A stretch of DNA of 64,000 nt from CBDCWT01 sp965223305 (GTDB taxonomy: Bacteria > Planctomycetota > Planctomycetia > Pirellulales > Pirellulaceae): NCBI GenBank assembly GCA_965223305.1, contig CBDCWT010000047.1, forward strand, positions 124,001 to 188,000, read 5' to 3'. Of the stretch, positions 26,918 to 35,977 are shown one piece after another; position 1 is the stretch's first letter; each line of letters opens with the position of its first letter. The notes beneath the pieces are model-generated. The model was not told the DNA's origin. It saw only the letters and a list, made by a program, of their open reading frames with translations, and searched no databases. A program made the translations under genes and the position numbers.

Positions 26918-28579
26918 ATGGGCAAAACGTCAAACAACAGCCGGTTCTCGACCGCTAACGCGACGCTCGCCATGCCCCGCCGTCTCCCCCAGCAGCTCTC
27001 ACGTCGAGGTACGACCTCCAATCTTGCGCTGTGGGTGCTCTCGGCGTTGGCAATCTTAGCTGCGCTCGGCTGGATGTTGATGCGTTTGGACCGACAGGGC
27101 CGACCGGTCGCCGGTCGTGATGCCGCGGGCCGACAGGAACCGCTGTTTGTCTACTGCGCTGCAGGCATCCGCTACCCAGTCGAGGAGGTTGTGAGGCAGT
27201 ACGAGGAGCAGTTCGGGGTTTCGGTTCAACTGCAGTATGGCGGTTCCAACACGTTGCTCAATCAGCTTGAGGTTAGCCGGACTGGGGACCTCTACCTGGC
27301 CGCCGACAACAGTTATCTGGAGCTGGCTCGGGAAAAGGGCCTAGCCGAGGAAATCATCCCCTTGGCCAAGATGAAGCCCGTGATTGCCGTCAGCAAAGAC
27401 AATCCCAAAAACATCCGTTCCGTTGATGATCTGCTCCGCGCGGATGTCAAAGTAGCGTTGGGCAATCCCGAGGCGGCTGCAGTCGGCAAGAAGGCCCGGA
27501 AGCTGTTGACCGCCAGCGGCCAATGGGAGGCACTCCAGCGACACGTGACGAGTACGGGCGTTTTCAAGCCCACGGTCAACGAAGTCGCCAACGACATCAA
27601 GCTTGGCAGCGTCGACGCTGGGATCATCTGGGACGCGACGGCCGTTCAGTACGCGGAGCTAGTCGGCATTGATGTCCCGGAACTGGACGCCGGGCTGGCC
27701 AGTATCGGGATCTCAGTCTTGCAGAGCTCGTTGAGCCCAACGAGTGCGCTGCACTTTGCTCGTTTCCTCGGCGCCCGGGACGAGGGGCTCACGGCTTTCC
27801 AAGAGTATGGTTTCGAGGTTGTCGACGGCGACGTCTGGGAAGACGTGCCGACAATCACGTTCTTCGCAGGAGCGATCAATCGCCGTGCGCTGGAGCCGGT
27901 GCTCAACGAATTCGAGCAGCGCGAGGGCGTGCAGATAAGTACTTCTTACAATGGTTGCGGGATCCTCACCGCTACGATGCGGACGCTGAAGCGGGACCAG
28001 CAGAGTGGTTTTCCGGACGCTTTCATGGCCTGTGACGTCTACTATCTAGAGACGGTGCAAGACTGGTTTCAAGACGACGTCGAGGTCTCCGACACCAAGA
28101 TCGTGATCGCTGTTCCAAAGGGCAATCCGAGAGGCATACGCAACCTGAAAGACTTGGCAAATCCGGGAGTGCGACTGGCTTTGGGGCAGCCAGACCAATG
28201 CACCATCGGAGTATTGTCCCGGCGACTGCTGCAGGATGCCGGCATTTACGACCAGCTGATCGAAAGCAACGTCGTCACCCAAAGCCCTAGCTCGGCAATG
28301 CTCATTCCAAACGTGACGACAGGAACGGCCGACGCGGTGCTAGCCTACGAGACCGACACGCTCGCCGAGCGCGACAAGGTCGAGGTGATCCCCATCGACT
28401 CGCCGCTTGCCAGGGCCGTTCAGCCATATAGCATTTCACGGTCGAGTGACTACAAGTACATGGGTCGACGGCTGTTCGAGAAAATCGCCGGTTCACGAGT
28501 CCTCTTCGAGCAAGCCGGTTTCAACTGGCGTTTGGCAAAGGCAGATTCCAGCCAAGAGGCCGAGGCCACGCGCCCATGA
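26918..28579 (+). CDS. Membrane-anchored tandem (double) molybdate-type substrate-binding protein
   Basis: A 553-residue protein with a basic N-terminus and one transmembrane anchor (about 36-56), then two consecutive periplasmic binding domains. The first begins PLFVYCAAGIRYPVEEVV (about 76) and the second TITFFAGAINRRALEPVL (about 308). Each has the ModA-like order: start strand, VIAVSKDNP or IVIAVPKGNP, VKVALGNPEA or VRLALGQPDQ, and a KLGSVDAGI or TGTADAVLAYE segment. ModA normally has one such domain. It overlaps the permease gene by 4 bp (ATGA), and the ATPase gene follows, so a molybdate- or tungstate-type importer is likely. Oxyanion selectivity cannot be told. An alternative start is the ATG at 26972. 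Confidence 0.85.
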   Translation: MGKTSNNSRFSTANATLAMPRRLPQQLSRRGTTSNLALWVLSALAILAALGWMLMRLDRQGRPVAGRDAAGRQEPLFVYCAAGIRYPVEEVVRQYEEQFGVSVQLQYGGSNTLLNQLEVSRTGDLYLAADNSYLELAREKGLAEEIIPLAKMKPVIAVSKDNPKNIRSVDDLLRADVKVALGNPEAAAVGKKARKLLTASGQWEALQRHVTSTGVFKPTVNEVANDIKLGSVDAGIIWDATAVQYAELVGIDVPELDAGLASIGISVLQSSLSPTSALHFARFLGARDEGLTAFQEYGFEVVDGDVWEDVPTITFFAGAINRRALEPVLNEFEQREGVQISTSYNGCGILTATMRTLKRDQQSGFPDAFMACDVYYLETVQDWFQDDVEVSDTKIVIAVPKGNPRGIRNLKDLANPGVRLALGQPDQCTIGVLSRRLLQDAGIYDQLIESNVVTQSPSSAMLIPNVTTGTADAVLAYETDTLAERDKVEVIPIDSPLARAVQPYSISRSSDYKYMGRRLFEKIAGSRVLFEQAGFNWRLAKADSSQEAEATRP

Positions 28580-29400
28580 ATGAATCGAGACCGGCCTATC
28601 TTCCGGTCGACGCTCCCCACCGGATCTCGTCAGACATACCCTTCTATGGCGCGCTGGGCATCATCGGTGGGTTCTATCTCGCGATGATCATTCTGATGAT
28701 CGTCGCAGACATGGCGTATACCTCGCCGCACGAGCTGGTGGCGGCTCTTTCCAAACCCGAGATCCGTTACTCCATCCAGCTCAGTCTGATTTCGTGTACG
28801 ATGACAGCGGTGCTTTCGGTGTTGGTCGCGATTCCGATCGGATATCTGATGGCCCGGCACCAGTTCTTCGGCCGCAGTTTCGTGGACGCGGTGCTCGACA
28901 TTCCCATCGTCCTTCCGCCGCTCGTTGTGGGGTTGAGCCTGCTGATTATGTTTCAATTCGTGCACAAGTCGTTTCGAGACGTTGTGGTCTACCAGATTCC
29001 CGCGGTGATTCTCGCCCAGTTTATGGTGGCCTGCGCTTTCGCGGTCCGCACGGTGCGGGCGACATTCGATCAGATCGACGACCGTCGCGAGCGGGTGGCG
29101 CTGACTCTGGGCTGCAGCCGCATGCAGGCTTTCAGTTTGGTAGTGCTGCCTGAGGCGGGCCGCGGGATCGTGACTGCGGGGACCCTGGCTTGGGCGCGGG
29201 CGTTGGGCGAATTCGGGCCGCTGCTGATCTTTGCCGGTGCTACCCGCAATAAGACTGAAGTGCTTTCTACAACGGTTTTCCTCGAGCTCAGTATTGGGGA
29301 TCTGGAAGCCGCTGTGGCCGTGTCGCTGATCATGGTTGCTGCAGCCGTCGTTGTGTTAATCGTTGCGCGTCTGTTTGGGAGCCGTACTCTCGCGGTGTAG
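28576..29400 (+). CDS. modB: Molybdate-type ABC transporter permease
   Basis: A 274-residue inner-membrane permease with about six transmembrane helices. It has the binding-protein-dependent transporter signature around GCSRMQAFSLVVLPEAGRGIVTAG (about 178-200), the EAA-loop region that contacts the ATPase, and a FGPLLIFAGATRNKTEVL segment typical of ModB. The start overlaps the stop of the binding-protein gene (ATGA), and the ATPase gene starts 18 bp downstream. The gene symbol reflects family resemblance. Confidence 0.85.
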   Translation: MNESRPAYLPVDAPHRISSDIPFYGALGIIGGFYLAMIILMIVADMAYTSPHELVAALSKPEIRYSIQLSLISCTMTAVLSVLVAIPIGYLMARHQFFGRSFVDAVLDIPIVLPPLVVGLSLLIMFQFVHKSFRDVVVYQIPAVILAQFMVACAFAVRTVRATFDQIDDRRERVALTLGCSRMQAFSLVVLPEAGRGIVTAGTLAWARALGEFGPLLIFAGATRNKTEVLSTTVFLELSIGDLEAAVAVSLIMVAAAVVVLIVARLFGSRTLAV

Positions 29401-29418
29401 TGACTTGAGGCTGTCAGC

Positions 29419-30135
29419 ATGATCCGTCTGAAGAACATCAGCATCCAGGTCGGCGATTTTCAGCTGAAGAATGTCTCGCTGCAGGTGCCGGCAGGCAGCT
29501 ACGGTATGCTGATGGGGCCCACGGGAAGTGGCAAGACAACACTTCTCGAAGCGATCGCCGGTCTCAAGCCCTTGATTGGCGGCGCTATCAATCTAGCGGG
29601 CCGCGATGTCACCGGACTCAAGCCGGCCGAAAGGAACATCGGCTACGTCCCACAAGATGGAGCACTGTTCACAACGATGTCGGTCGAGGCCCATCTGGGT
29701 TTCGCGCTCGCGATACGGCGGACGCCGCGGCCGCAAATTCAACAGCGCGTGCAAGAGCTAGCCGAGCTGTTGAAGATCGAACACCTGATGTCCCGCTCGA
29801 TCCACGGGCTGAGCGGTGGTGAGCGGCAACGTGTCGCCTTGGGACGAGCTCTGTCGTTTCATCCCGCGACGCTGTTGCTGGACGAGCCTCTCAGCGCTTT
29901 GGATGATGTAACCCGTGAGGAGATGTACACGCTGTTGAAGGTCGTCCAGTTCCGCACGCGCGTCACGTTTCTGCATGTGACACACAGTCATGAGGACACG
30001 ATTCGACTCGCGGATTGCCTGTTCCACCTGGAGCGCGGCCGCTTGGCCGAACAGGTACCACCGGACTCGGCCTACCCGGCTCAGAAAGCGTCATTGCCCG
30101 ACGGTCTTCCTAGGCCGTCTCCAGATTCATGTTGA
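29419..30135 (+). CDS. modC: Molybdate-type ABC transporter ATP-binding protein
   Basis: A 238-residue ABC ATPase energising the ModB-like permease. Motifs in order: Walker A GPTGSGKTT (about 34-42), signature LSGGERQRVALGRALS, Walker B LLLDEPLSALD, and an H-loop His in LHVTHSHEDT. At 238 residues it lacks the C-terminal molybdate-binding Mop domain found in E. coli ModC, which is common in shorter homologues. It is the third gene of the operon. The downstream cyclophilin gene begins 28 bp later and may be cotranscribed. Confidence 0.85.
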   Translation: MIRLKNISIQVGDFQLKNVSLQVPAGSYGMLMGPTGSGKTTLLEAIAGLKPLIGGAINLAGRDVTGLKPAERNIGYVPQDGALFTTMSVEAHLGFALAIRRTPRPQIQQRVQELAELLKIEHLMSRSIHGLSGGERQRVALGRALSFHPATLLLDEPLSALDDVTREEMYTLLKVVQFRTRVTFLHVTHSHEDTIRLADCLFHLERGRLAEQVPPDSAYPAQKASLPDGLPRPSPDSC

Positions 30136-30163
30136 CCACTTTTCCACGGCAGGAGGAAGCACG

Positions 30164-30598
30164 ATGAAGGTTGCCACGATCACTACCGACCGCGGCGCGA
30201 TTCGGATCGAACTGTTCGCTGACAAAGCTCCCAAGACCGTTGCCAACTTCGAGAAGCTGGCAGGTGACGGCTTCTACGACGGGCTGAAGTTTCACCGGGT
30301 CATTCCCGATTTCATGGTCCAGACCGGCTGTCCCCAGGGAACCGGGACCGGGGGGCCCGGCTACCAGTTTGAAGACGAGTTTCACAAGGATCTAAAGCAC
30401 AGCGGTCCCGGGATTCTCTCGATGGCAAACGCGGGCCCCAACACCAACGGCTCCCAGTTCTTCATCACGCACACCGAGACTCCTTGGCTCGACGGGAAAC
30501 ACTCGGTCTTCGGCCGCGTCTTGGAGGGTCAGGACGTGGTGGACGCCATTCAACAGGGAGACAAGATGGAAAACGTTGTGATCTCGGAGGAGGAGTAG
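30164..30598 (+). CDS. Peptidyl-prolyl cis-trans isomerase, cyclophilin type
   Basis: A 144-residue cyclophilin that accelerates proline isomerisation during protein folding. Family residues are visible: FHRVIPDFMVQTG (catalytic Arg, Phe, Met and Gln), GSQFFITH, and WLDGKHSVFGRV. There is no signal peptide, so it is likely cytosolic. An excellent ribosome site, AGGAGG, lies 8 bases before the ATG at 30164. The upstream extension to 29990 overlaps modC in another frame and is not real. The length is typical for compact bacterial PpiB-type enzymes. Confidence 0.93.
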   Translation: MKVATITTDRGAIRIELFADKAPKTVANFEKLAGDGFYDGLKFHRVIPDFMVQTGCPQGTGTGGPGYQFEDEFHKDLKHSGPGILSMANAGPNTNGSQFFITHTETPWLDGKHSVFGRVLEGQDVVDAIQQGDKMENVVISEEE

Positions 30599-30683
30599 GA
30601 TTGACTTCACACTGCATCCTGTGCTTGGTATCTTGAACACACGTTCCCTCCCCCGCCATCGCTTCGTATTCGAGGAAAAGACC

Positions 30684-32081
30684 ATGCCCGCAATTCATCC
30701 CACCTACAGCTGCGTGGAGGATCCCCGCAAGGCGGTTCGGGCGAGGTCTGTTTGGCTGTCGAGCGTGGTTTCAGGCCGGCTGCTCGCAGTTGCCTTGATG
30801 GCGAGCGCCTTGCTGTCTGGGGCCAGTCGGGCGTGCGAGACGCCCGTTTATCGCTATGCCATGTATCGTTGGCAGCCAGCGCCCTACGAGGTCTATTTCC
30901 TGCACAACAGTGATCCGACAGACGCCGCTAAGAAGATCGAGACCCGTCTCGAGGAGCTGGCGGAAGGTACCGACAATCGAGCCAACATCGTGCATCTGCC
31001 GGTCAACCTCGGCGAGGACCCCGAACTGCTGAGCGTCCCTCCTGATGTCAAGCAGGCGTGGTTGGCACGCGAGGACAAGGAACTGCCTTGCTATCTGATT
31101 TCGACTCCGTACGGAGCGGAGCTGTACAGCGGCGAGTTGACCGAATCATCAGTCGCTTCGCTGGTCGAGTCGCCGGCGCGCAAAACGCTGGCCGTCCAGC
31201 TAGAGAGCGGCAAGGTCGGGGTCTTTCTGTTTCTCAAGGGAGACGACCAAGCCGCCAATGATGCGGCACGCTCGGTGCTTGACGAAGTCGTGGCCGACGT
31301 CGGCGCCGGCGAGGTGAGCCTCTACATTCCACCGGCCGGCGGCGGTGACCAGGCAGAAGCCAGCAAACCAAAGTATGAGTTAGGACTGATCGAACTCGAC
31401 CGCGGTAAGGAAGAGGAGCAATGGCTGGTCAAGTCGCTGTTGGCAGTAGAACCGGATCTCAAAGACCAGCAGGGCCCGATGGTGTTTTTGGTTTATGGGC
31501 GAGCCCGAACGCTGCTGCCGTACATTGGCAAAGGGATTTCACGTGAGAACCTGCTGCGCGAGGTCGAGTTCATTAGTGGAGCTTGCTCGTGCACGGTCAA
31601 GGAACAGAACCCGGGGGTCGACTTGCTGGTTCGCTACGATTGGGAGGCGGCTGCGGCGGCTTTAGCCGAACGTGTCGGTTCTGAAGAGGGTAACGAGTCC
31701 AGTTTTGGCGCCGACAGTTTCTTTCCGGAGCTGCTGATACCGAGCTCGAATGAGGTCGCCGTCAACGACGAAGCTGATGAGTCGACCGATGCCAGCGGCC
31801 TGGACACCACCGAGGCCGAAGCCTCCAGTGAGGAGGAGGACGTTGCCGCGGCTGAGCCGACGCTGGGCAATGCCATTGCCGCGGCTGACCAGATGCAAGA
31901 CGCCATAGCGGCCGACGTCGACGACCGCGCCGTTGCGTCCCTGCCAGAGGCGTCCGCCGAAGAAGCCGTCCAGGAGGTCGAGAAGCGGGAGCTCTCCGTG
32001 TTTGGCATTGTGGGCGGTGGCCTGGCAATCGCCTTAGTCGTGCTGTTTGGCGTCACGTTGGCCGTGCTGCGCCCGCAGTAG
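30684..32081 (+). CDS. Exported protein with C-terminal membrane anchor, unknown function
   Basis: A 465-residue protein I do not recognise. It has a signal peptide (about 28-48: RLLAVALMASALLSGASRA), a soluble region of mixed alpha/beta character (about 50-330), an acidic low-complexity stretch rich in Glu, Ala, Asp and Ser (about 345-435), and a C-terminal transmembrane helix (SVFGIVGGGLAIALVVLFGVTLAVL). The ATG at 30684 has GAGGAAAAG upstream. The next gene is a LolD-like ABC ATPase 160 bp away, so a role in an envelope ABC export system is possible. The segment with GACSCTVKEQNPG contains a Cys pair. No enzymatic motif was found. Confidence 0.7.
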   Translation: MPAIHPTYSCVEDPRKAVRARSVWLSSVVSGRLLAVALMASALLSGASRACETPVYRYAMYRWQPAPYEVYFLHNSDPTDAAKKIETRLEELAEGTDNRANIVHLPVNLGEDPELLSVPPDVKQAWLAREDKELPCYLISTPYGAELYSGELTESSVASLVESPARKTLAVQLESGKVGVFLFLKGDDQAANDAARSVLDEVVADVGAGEVSLYIPPAGGGDQAEASKPKYELGLIELDRGKEEEQWLVKSLLAVEPDLKDQQGPMVFLVYGRARTLLPYIGKGISRENLLREVEFISGACSCTVKEQNPGVDLLVRYDWEAAAAALAERVGSEEGNESSFGADSFFPELLIPSSNEVAVNDEADESTDASGLDTTEAEASSEEEDVAAAEPTLGNAIAAADQMQDAIAADVDDRAVASLPEASAEEAVQEVEKRELSVFGIVGGGLAIALVVLFGVTLAVLRPQ

Positions 32082-32242
32082 CCCGCCGTTTGTTCCTCGT
32101 CAACGCCGTCTTAAGACGTAGCCTGCTGCGACAGATCCCGACCCCCCTCAGACTGGTGTCTTCAACAATCACACTTCCACACTTCGGCGGCGACGCCACA
32201 ACTAGCCGGCGGTGTCCCACTGGCCGGTGAGCGGTTACCGGA

Positions 32243-32902
32243 ATGATCGTTCTGAACGAGGTCTGTAAGTGTTTTCGGGCTGCCCACGGCGAGGTCAAGG
32301 CGCTGGATGGTGTCTCGCTGCAGATCGAGCAACATGAATTTGTCGCCATTCAGGGCAAGAGTGGTTCCGGTAAATCGACACTGCTCTCACTCATCGGTGG
32401 ATTGTCCTTGCCGACTGCGGGAACTGTCCTTGTTGAACAGCACGATCTGGCCAGCTTGACGTCCGCGGAGCGCGCCAGATACCGCAACGAGCACGTGGGT
32501 TTTGTTTTTCAACTGTTCCATCTCCTGCCGTACTTAAATGTCGTGGACAACGTGTTGCTGGCCGCCCCCAACACTGCGGCTCGTGCGGAGCTGCGGCAGG
32601 AAGCGGCGAGATTGCTCGAACGATTCGGTCTGGACCAGCGCCGTTGGCACCGACCCGCTCAACTGAGCGCCGGCGAGCGTCAGCGGGTGGCGATGGCCAG
32701 GGCGCTGCTCAATCAGCCTAAGCTGCTGATCGCGGATGAACCGACGGGGAATCTCGATCGAGAGAACGCGTCTGTACTCCTCGACCTGCTAGGCGACTTT
32801 CACGCGGGAGGTGGGACCATTCTATTGGCCACGCATGATGAAGCCGCAGCTGAGCGGGCCCAACGGAAGCTGGTGTTGAGCCATGGGGAGCTGGTTGCCT
32901 AG
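32243..32902 (+). CDS. LolD/MacB-type ABC transporter ATP-binding protein
   Basis: A 219-residue ATPase of the LolD/FtsE/MacB subfamily that powers lipoprotein extraction or efflux. Motifs: Walker A GKSGSGKST (about 38-46), Q-loop VGFVFQLFHLLPYLNVVDNV (the phrase typical of the subfamily), signature LSAGERQRVAMARALL, Walker B LLIADEPTGNLD and H-loop ATHDE. The signature reads LSAGE where LSGGE is canonical. No matching permease gene is in the window on either side, which is unusual. The exported protein upstream may be part of the same system. Element A copy 4 follows 21 bp after the stop. Confidence 0.88.
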   Translation: MIVLNEVCKCFRAAHGEVKALDGVSLQIEQHEFVAIQGKSGSGKSTLLSLIGGLSLPTAGTVLVEQHDLASLTSAERARYRNEHVGFVFQLFHLLPYLNVVDNVLLAAPNTAARAELRQEAARLLERFGLDQRRWHRPAQLSAGERQRVAMARALLNQPKLLIADEPTGNLDRENASVLLDLLGDFHAGGGTILLATHDEAAAERAQRKLVLSHGELVA

Positions 32903-32923
32903 CGAATGCGAGCTAACAGGCTG

Positions 32924-33104
32924 TTAACCCGGATTATTCATGAAGATCGTCGCGAGAGGTTGTAAGTACGTTCGTGGCAAGGAAGGCGAGCAATTCTTCC
33001 GCAGGCGTATTGAAGCAATACGTCGAGGGAGAATTGTGAAGCATGACGAAGCCACGGATGGACTTACGACCTCGCAGCAGATCGCTCATGAATAATTCGG
33101 GTTA
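32924..33104 (+). mobile_element. Dispersed palindromic element A, copy 4
   Basis: Flanked by TTA at 32924-32926 and 33102-33104. The right TTA is the complement of the TAA stop of purU (33102-33956, minus strand). Both internal 51-codon frames are open. Orientation is opposite to copies 1-3. Confidence 0.9.
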
Positions 33105-33956
33105 GACATTGGCCACGACGCGATGGAAGTGCAGACGCACCTCGCGACTGACAGCCCGACGCACTCCCTCCACGAGACAGCGGGGTTCGTTGTCGGATTG
33201 CCCGATTCGCATGACCTCCTCCAACGAAGCCCCGGGAGGAACGGTGAATGTGGACTGGTTGATGATCTGGTTGCCGGCATCCAGTTCCGGGACGATAAAG
33301 TGGCAGGTGGCGCCGTAGGTCAACATGCGACTGGCGTAGGCGTCGTGGTACGGACGCAGACCGGGAAAGCTGGGCAGTAGCCCGTGGTGTAGGTTGATAA
33401 TCCGGCCGCCGGCAAGTTTCCAACATACGGCGGCTGAAAGGACCCGCATGTAACGCGCGAGCACGACGTAGTCGACCTCGTACTGGTCGAACAAGGCAAC
33501 CAGCCGCTCGTCGTCGACTCGTCCTTGCTGGTCACCCACCATGTGCCAATCAACCTCAAACTGCTCGGCCATCCCACGACAGGCCTGGCGGTTGCCAATC
33601 ATGACCGCCGGTTCCGCACGAACTTGACCGTCGCGAATGGCCCTGAGCAGTGCCAGCGGCGGTTCCTGGCGGTAGGTCGTGCAAATCGCCAGCCGCGGCC
33701 GCTGGGCTCGTTCTTCGGGTGACCACACGCGGACCGACAGGTTCTTGATTGCACCAATTTCGCCCAAGGCTTGGCGAACCAAAGGCAGGCGATCCTGGTC
33801 CAAGCTAATCCGCAGCAGCATGGCGAACAGAGCCTCCTCGTCGTGGTCGTACATCTGTACTTCTGCGATGTTCGCGCCTTCGCCGGTCACGTAGTGAATG
33901 ATAGGGTCAACCAGGCGGACATTGTCGGGGCCAACAGCAGTAATGATGACTTCCAT
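33102..33956 (-). CDS. purU: Formyltetrahydrofolate deformylase
   Basis: Hydrolyses 10-formyltetrahydrofolate to formate and tetrahydrofolate, balancing one-carbon units for purine synthesis. The 284-residue chain has an N-terminal ACT-type domain (VIITAVGPDNVRLVDPII, about 1-80) and a C-terminal formyl-transferase fold with NLHHGLLPSFPGLRPYHDAY (about 187-206, catalytic Asn and His) and the HFIVPELDAG loop (catalytic Asp). Relatives usually read NIHHSFLP; here Ser-Phe is replaced by Gly-Leu. Length is normal. The TAA stop lies exactly at the boundary of element A copy 4, so the insertion has not cost the protein any residue. Confidence 0.9.
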   Translation of the reverse strand: MEVIITAVGPDNVRLVDPIIHYVTGEGANIAEVQMYDHDEEALFAMLLRISLDQDRLPLVRQALGEIGAIKNLSVRVWSPEERAQRPRLAICTTYRQEPPLALLRAIRDGQVRAEPAVMIGNRQACRGMAEQFEVDWHMVGDQQGRVDDERLVALFDQYEVDYVVLARYMRVLSAAVCWKLAGGRIINLHHGLLPSFPGLRPYHDAYASRMLTYGATCHFIVPELDAGNQIINQSTFTVPPGASLEEVMRIGQSDNEPRCLVEGVRRAVSREVRLHFHRVVANV

Positions 33957-34140
33957 GGAACCGATTCAGCTTCGCTGCGGAAAATGAACAAGTGTCGTAG
34001 CGAGCTTACCGCAGGCCAGAAGATAAGGTCAACTCGAATCGGGTCTATCGGAGGTCCGGGCAAGCCCTGGTCATGCCCAGGGTGGTCTGATAACTTGGTG
34101 GCGACTTTCGGCACGACTAGTATCAGGGAGACAAGAATCT

Positions 34141-34593
34141 ATGCCCGCAACACGGAAGCGGAAGCCCAGTCGTAGTGAACTGAAACCCGGCGAAGTACTG
34201 TGCGACCACTGTACTGCGAAGTGCTGCCAATACTTCGCTTTGCCAATCGACGAACCGACGTCACGGCGCGACTACGATTTTCTTCGCTGGTATCTGTTGC
34301 ATGAGCGCGCGACGGTCTTCACGGAAGACGAGTCTTGGTACCTGCTGGTCCATACAAGGTGCAAACACCTACAGCCAAACAACCTCTGTGGAATCTACGA
34401 GACCCGGCCAGCGATTTGCCGCGAGTATTCGACCAAGAACTGCGAATACGAGGACAATTGGGTCTACGATCGGTATTTTGAAACTCCCGAACAAGTCGCC
34501 GAGTACGCCGAAGCGGTGCTTCCTCCCGGCCGCGGCAAGTCGATCCGTAGCCGCAAACCGAAGCAACTGCCTGTCGTGGCGAAGCGAGCGTGA
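34141..34593 (+). CDS. YkgJ-family cysteine-cluster protein
   Basis: A 150-residue member of the YkgJ (CxxCxxxCC, UPF0153) family, thought to bind zinc or an iron-sulphur cluster. The Cys residues are VLCDHCTAKCCQ (about 20-30), RCKHLQPNNLCGIYETRPAICREYSTKNC (about 72-100). The FALPI segment and the IYETRP motif are typical. Biological role unknown. It lies 40 bp upstream of hisS on the same strand, so the two may be cotranscribed. No signal peptide. Confidence 0.88.
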   Translation: MPATRKRKPSRSELKPGEVLCDHCTAKCCQYFALPIDEPTSRRDYDFLRWYLLHERATVFTEDESWYLLVHTRCKHLQPNNLCGIYETRPAICREYSTKNCEYEDNWVYDRYFETPEQVAEYAEAVLPPGRGKSIRSRKPKQLPVVAKRA

Positions 34594-34632
34594 ATGTGCG
34601 GTCGGCGCAATGGCCGATCTAGGACTGACCCA

Positions 34633-35967
34633 ATGGCCTCGCCTATCCAACCTCGCACCCTCAAGGGGTTCCGCGACTTCCTCCCGGAGGCGATGCTTCC
34701 GCGCGAGAAGTTGGTCGAGACGGCCAAACACGTGTACCGTTCGTACGGATTCAGCCCCATTGATACACCGGCTCTCGAGTATCTGGAGATACTCGACGGC
34801 AAAGGAGGCGAGGAGTCCAACAAGCAGCTATATCGCTTCGAAGACCACGGCGGTCGCGCGGTTGCGATGCGTTTCGATCTCACCGTACCGCTCGCGCGGT
34901 TCGTGGCGCAACATGCCAGCGGTCTGGGTACTCCTTTCAAACGCTACCACATAGCGACTGTGTGGCGTGGCGAGAATCCGCAGATGGGCCGCTATCGCGA
35001 GTTCATGCAGTGTGATTTCGATACGATCGGCACGCGGTCTGTAGTCGCCGATATCGAAACGGCTCTCGTCATTCACGACCTGATGCGGGCGATTGGCCTC
35101 CAAGATTTCAAAATCCGTATCAACAACCGGATGGTCTTAAACGGCGTTCTCGAACGACTGGAGCTCACCGAACAATCGACCGTCATCCTTCGCGCGCTGG
35201 ATAAACTTGGCAAGGTCGGTCCCGAGAAAGTCCGCGCGGAGATAATCGCCGTCGCGGAAACGACCACCGCCCAAGCGGACGCGGTCCTGCAGCTGGCCGA
35301 ACTTGAGGGCACCGACGAGTCGGTGTTGCAGGCGTTGCAGGCGTTGGTGGCCGGCAGCGAGCTTGGCGAGCTGGGTGTCGAGCGGTTGCGGGATGTTCTG
35401 CGCGGCGTTCGTTCCGCCGGCGTCGATGGCGACAACATTTTGATCGACGTGTCGATCGCCCGGGGCCTGGATTACTACACGGGGCTGATCTACGAGACGA
35501 TACTCGACGATCTGCCGGCGATCGGCAGCGTCTGTTCCGGCGGACGCTACGACAATCTGGCCGGATTGTTTACCAAACAGGAGCTGCCGGGCGTGGGCGC
35601 TTCGCTCGGTCTTGACCGCATGTTGGCCGCCATGGAACAGCTGGGAATGGTCGAGAAGGTGGCAACTCCGGCGGAAGTCATTATTCCCTTTTTCGATCGC
35701 GAGCGGCTCGAAGACTACCTCGCCATGGCCGCAGCGCTCCGCCGCAGGGGCTTTCGTGTCGAATTCTATCCGGACGCCAAGAAGCTTGGCCAGCAGCTGA
35801 AGTATGCTGACAAGCGCGGCCACTTGGCGGCGCTCATCGCCGGATCCAAAGAGTTCGCTGCCGGCACCTGCCAGGTCAAAGATCTCCGTTCAGGTGAGAG
35901 CGAAGAGATCTCGACGGCCGAGGACTACCAGGAGTTGACCGGCAAGCTACGGGCAATGTTCTCCTGA
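34633..35967 (+). CDS. hisS: Histidyl-tRNA synthetase
   Basis: A class II aminoacyl-tRNA synthetase charging tRNA-His, 444 residues. Motif 1 lies around FRDFLPEAM, motif 2 around YHIATVWRGENPQMGRYREFMQCD, the histidine-specific RGLDYYTGLIYE near residue 278, and GSVCSGGRYDNL near 300. Motif 3 (GVGASLGLDRML) follows, then an anticodon-binding domain at the C-terminus. The ATG at 34633 is the family-consistent start (SPIQPRTLKGFRDFLP); the frame extends upstream without support. It ends 10 bp before the convergent aminotransferase gene. Confidence 0.96.
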   Translation: MASPIQPRTLKGFRDFLPEAMLPREKLVETAKHVYRSYGFSPIDTPALEYLEILDGKGGEESNKQLYRFEDHGGRAVAMRFDLTVPLARFVAQHASGLGTPFKRYHIATVWRGENPQMGRYREFMQCDFDTIGTRSVVADIETALVIHDLMRAIGLQDFKIRINNRMVLNGVLERLELTEQSTVILRALDKLGKVGPEKVRAEIIAVAETTTAQADAVLQLAELEGTDESVLQALQALVAGSELGELGVERLRDVLRGVRSAGVDGDNILIDVSIARGLDYYTGLIYETILDDLPAIGSVCSGGRYDNLAGLFTKQELPGVGASLGLDRMLAAMEQLGMVEKVATPAEVIIPFFDRERLEDYLAMAAALRRRGFRVEFYPDAKKLGQQLKYADKRGHLAALIAGSKEFAAGTCQVKDLRSGESEEISTAEDYQELTGKLRAMFS

Positions 35968-35977
35968 ACCACAGACT

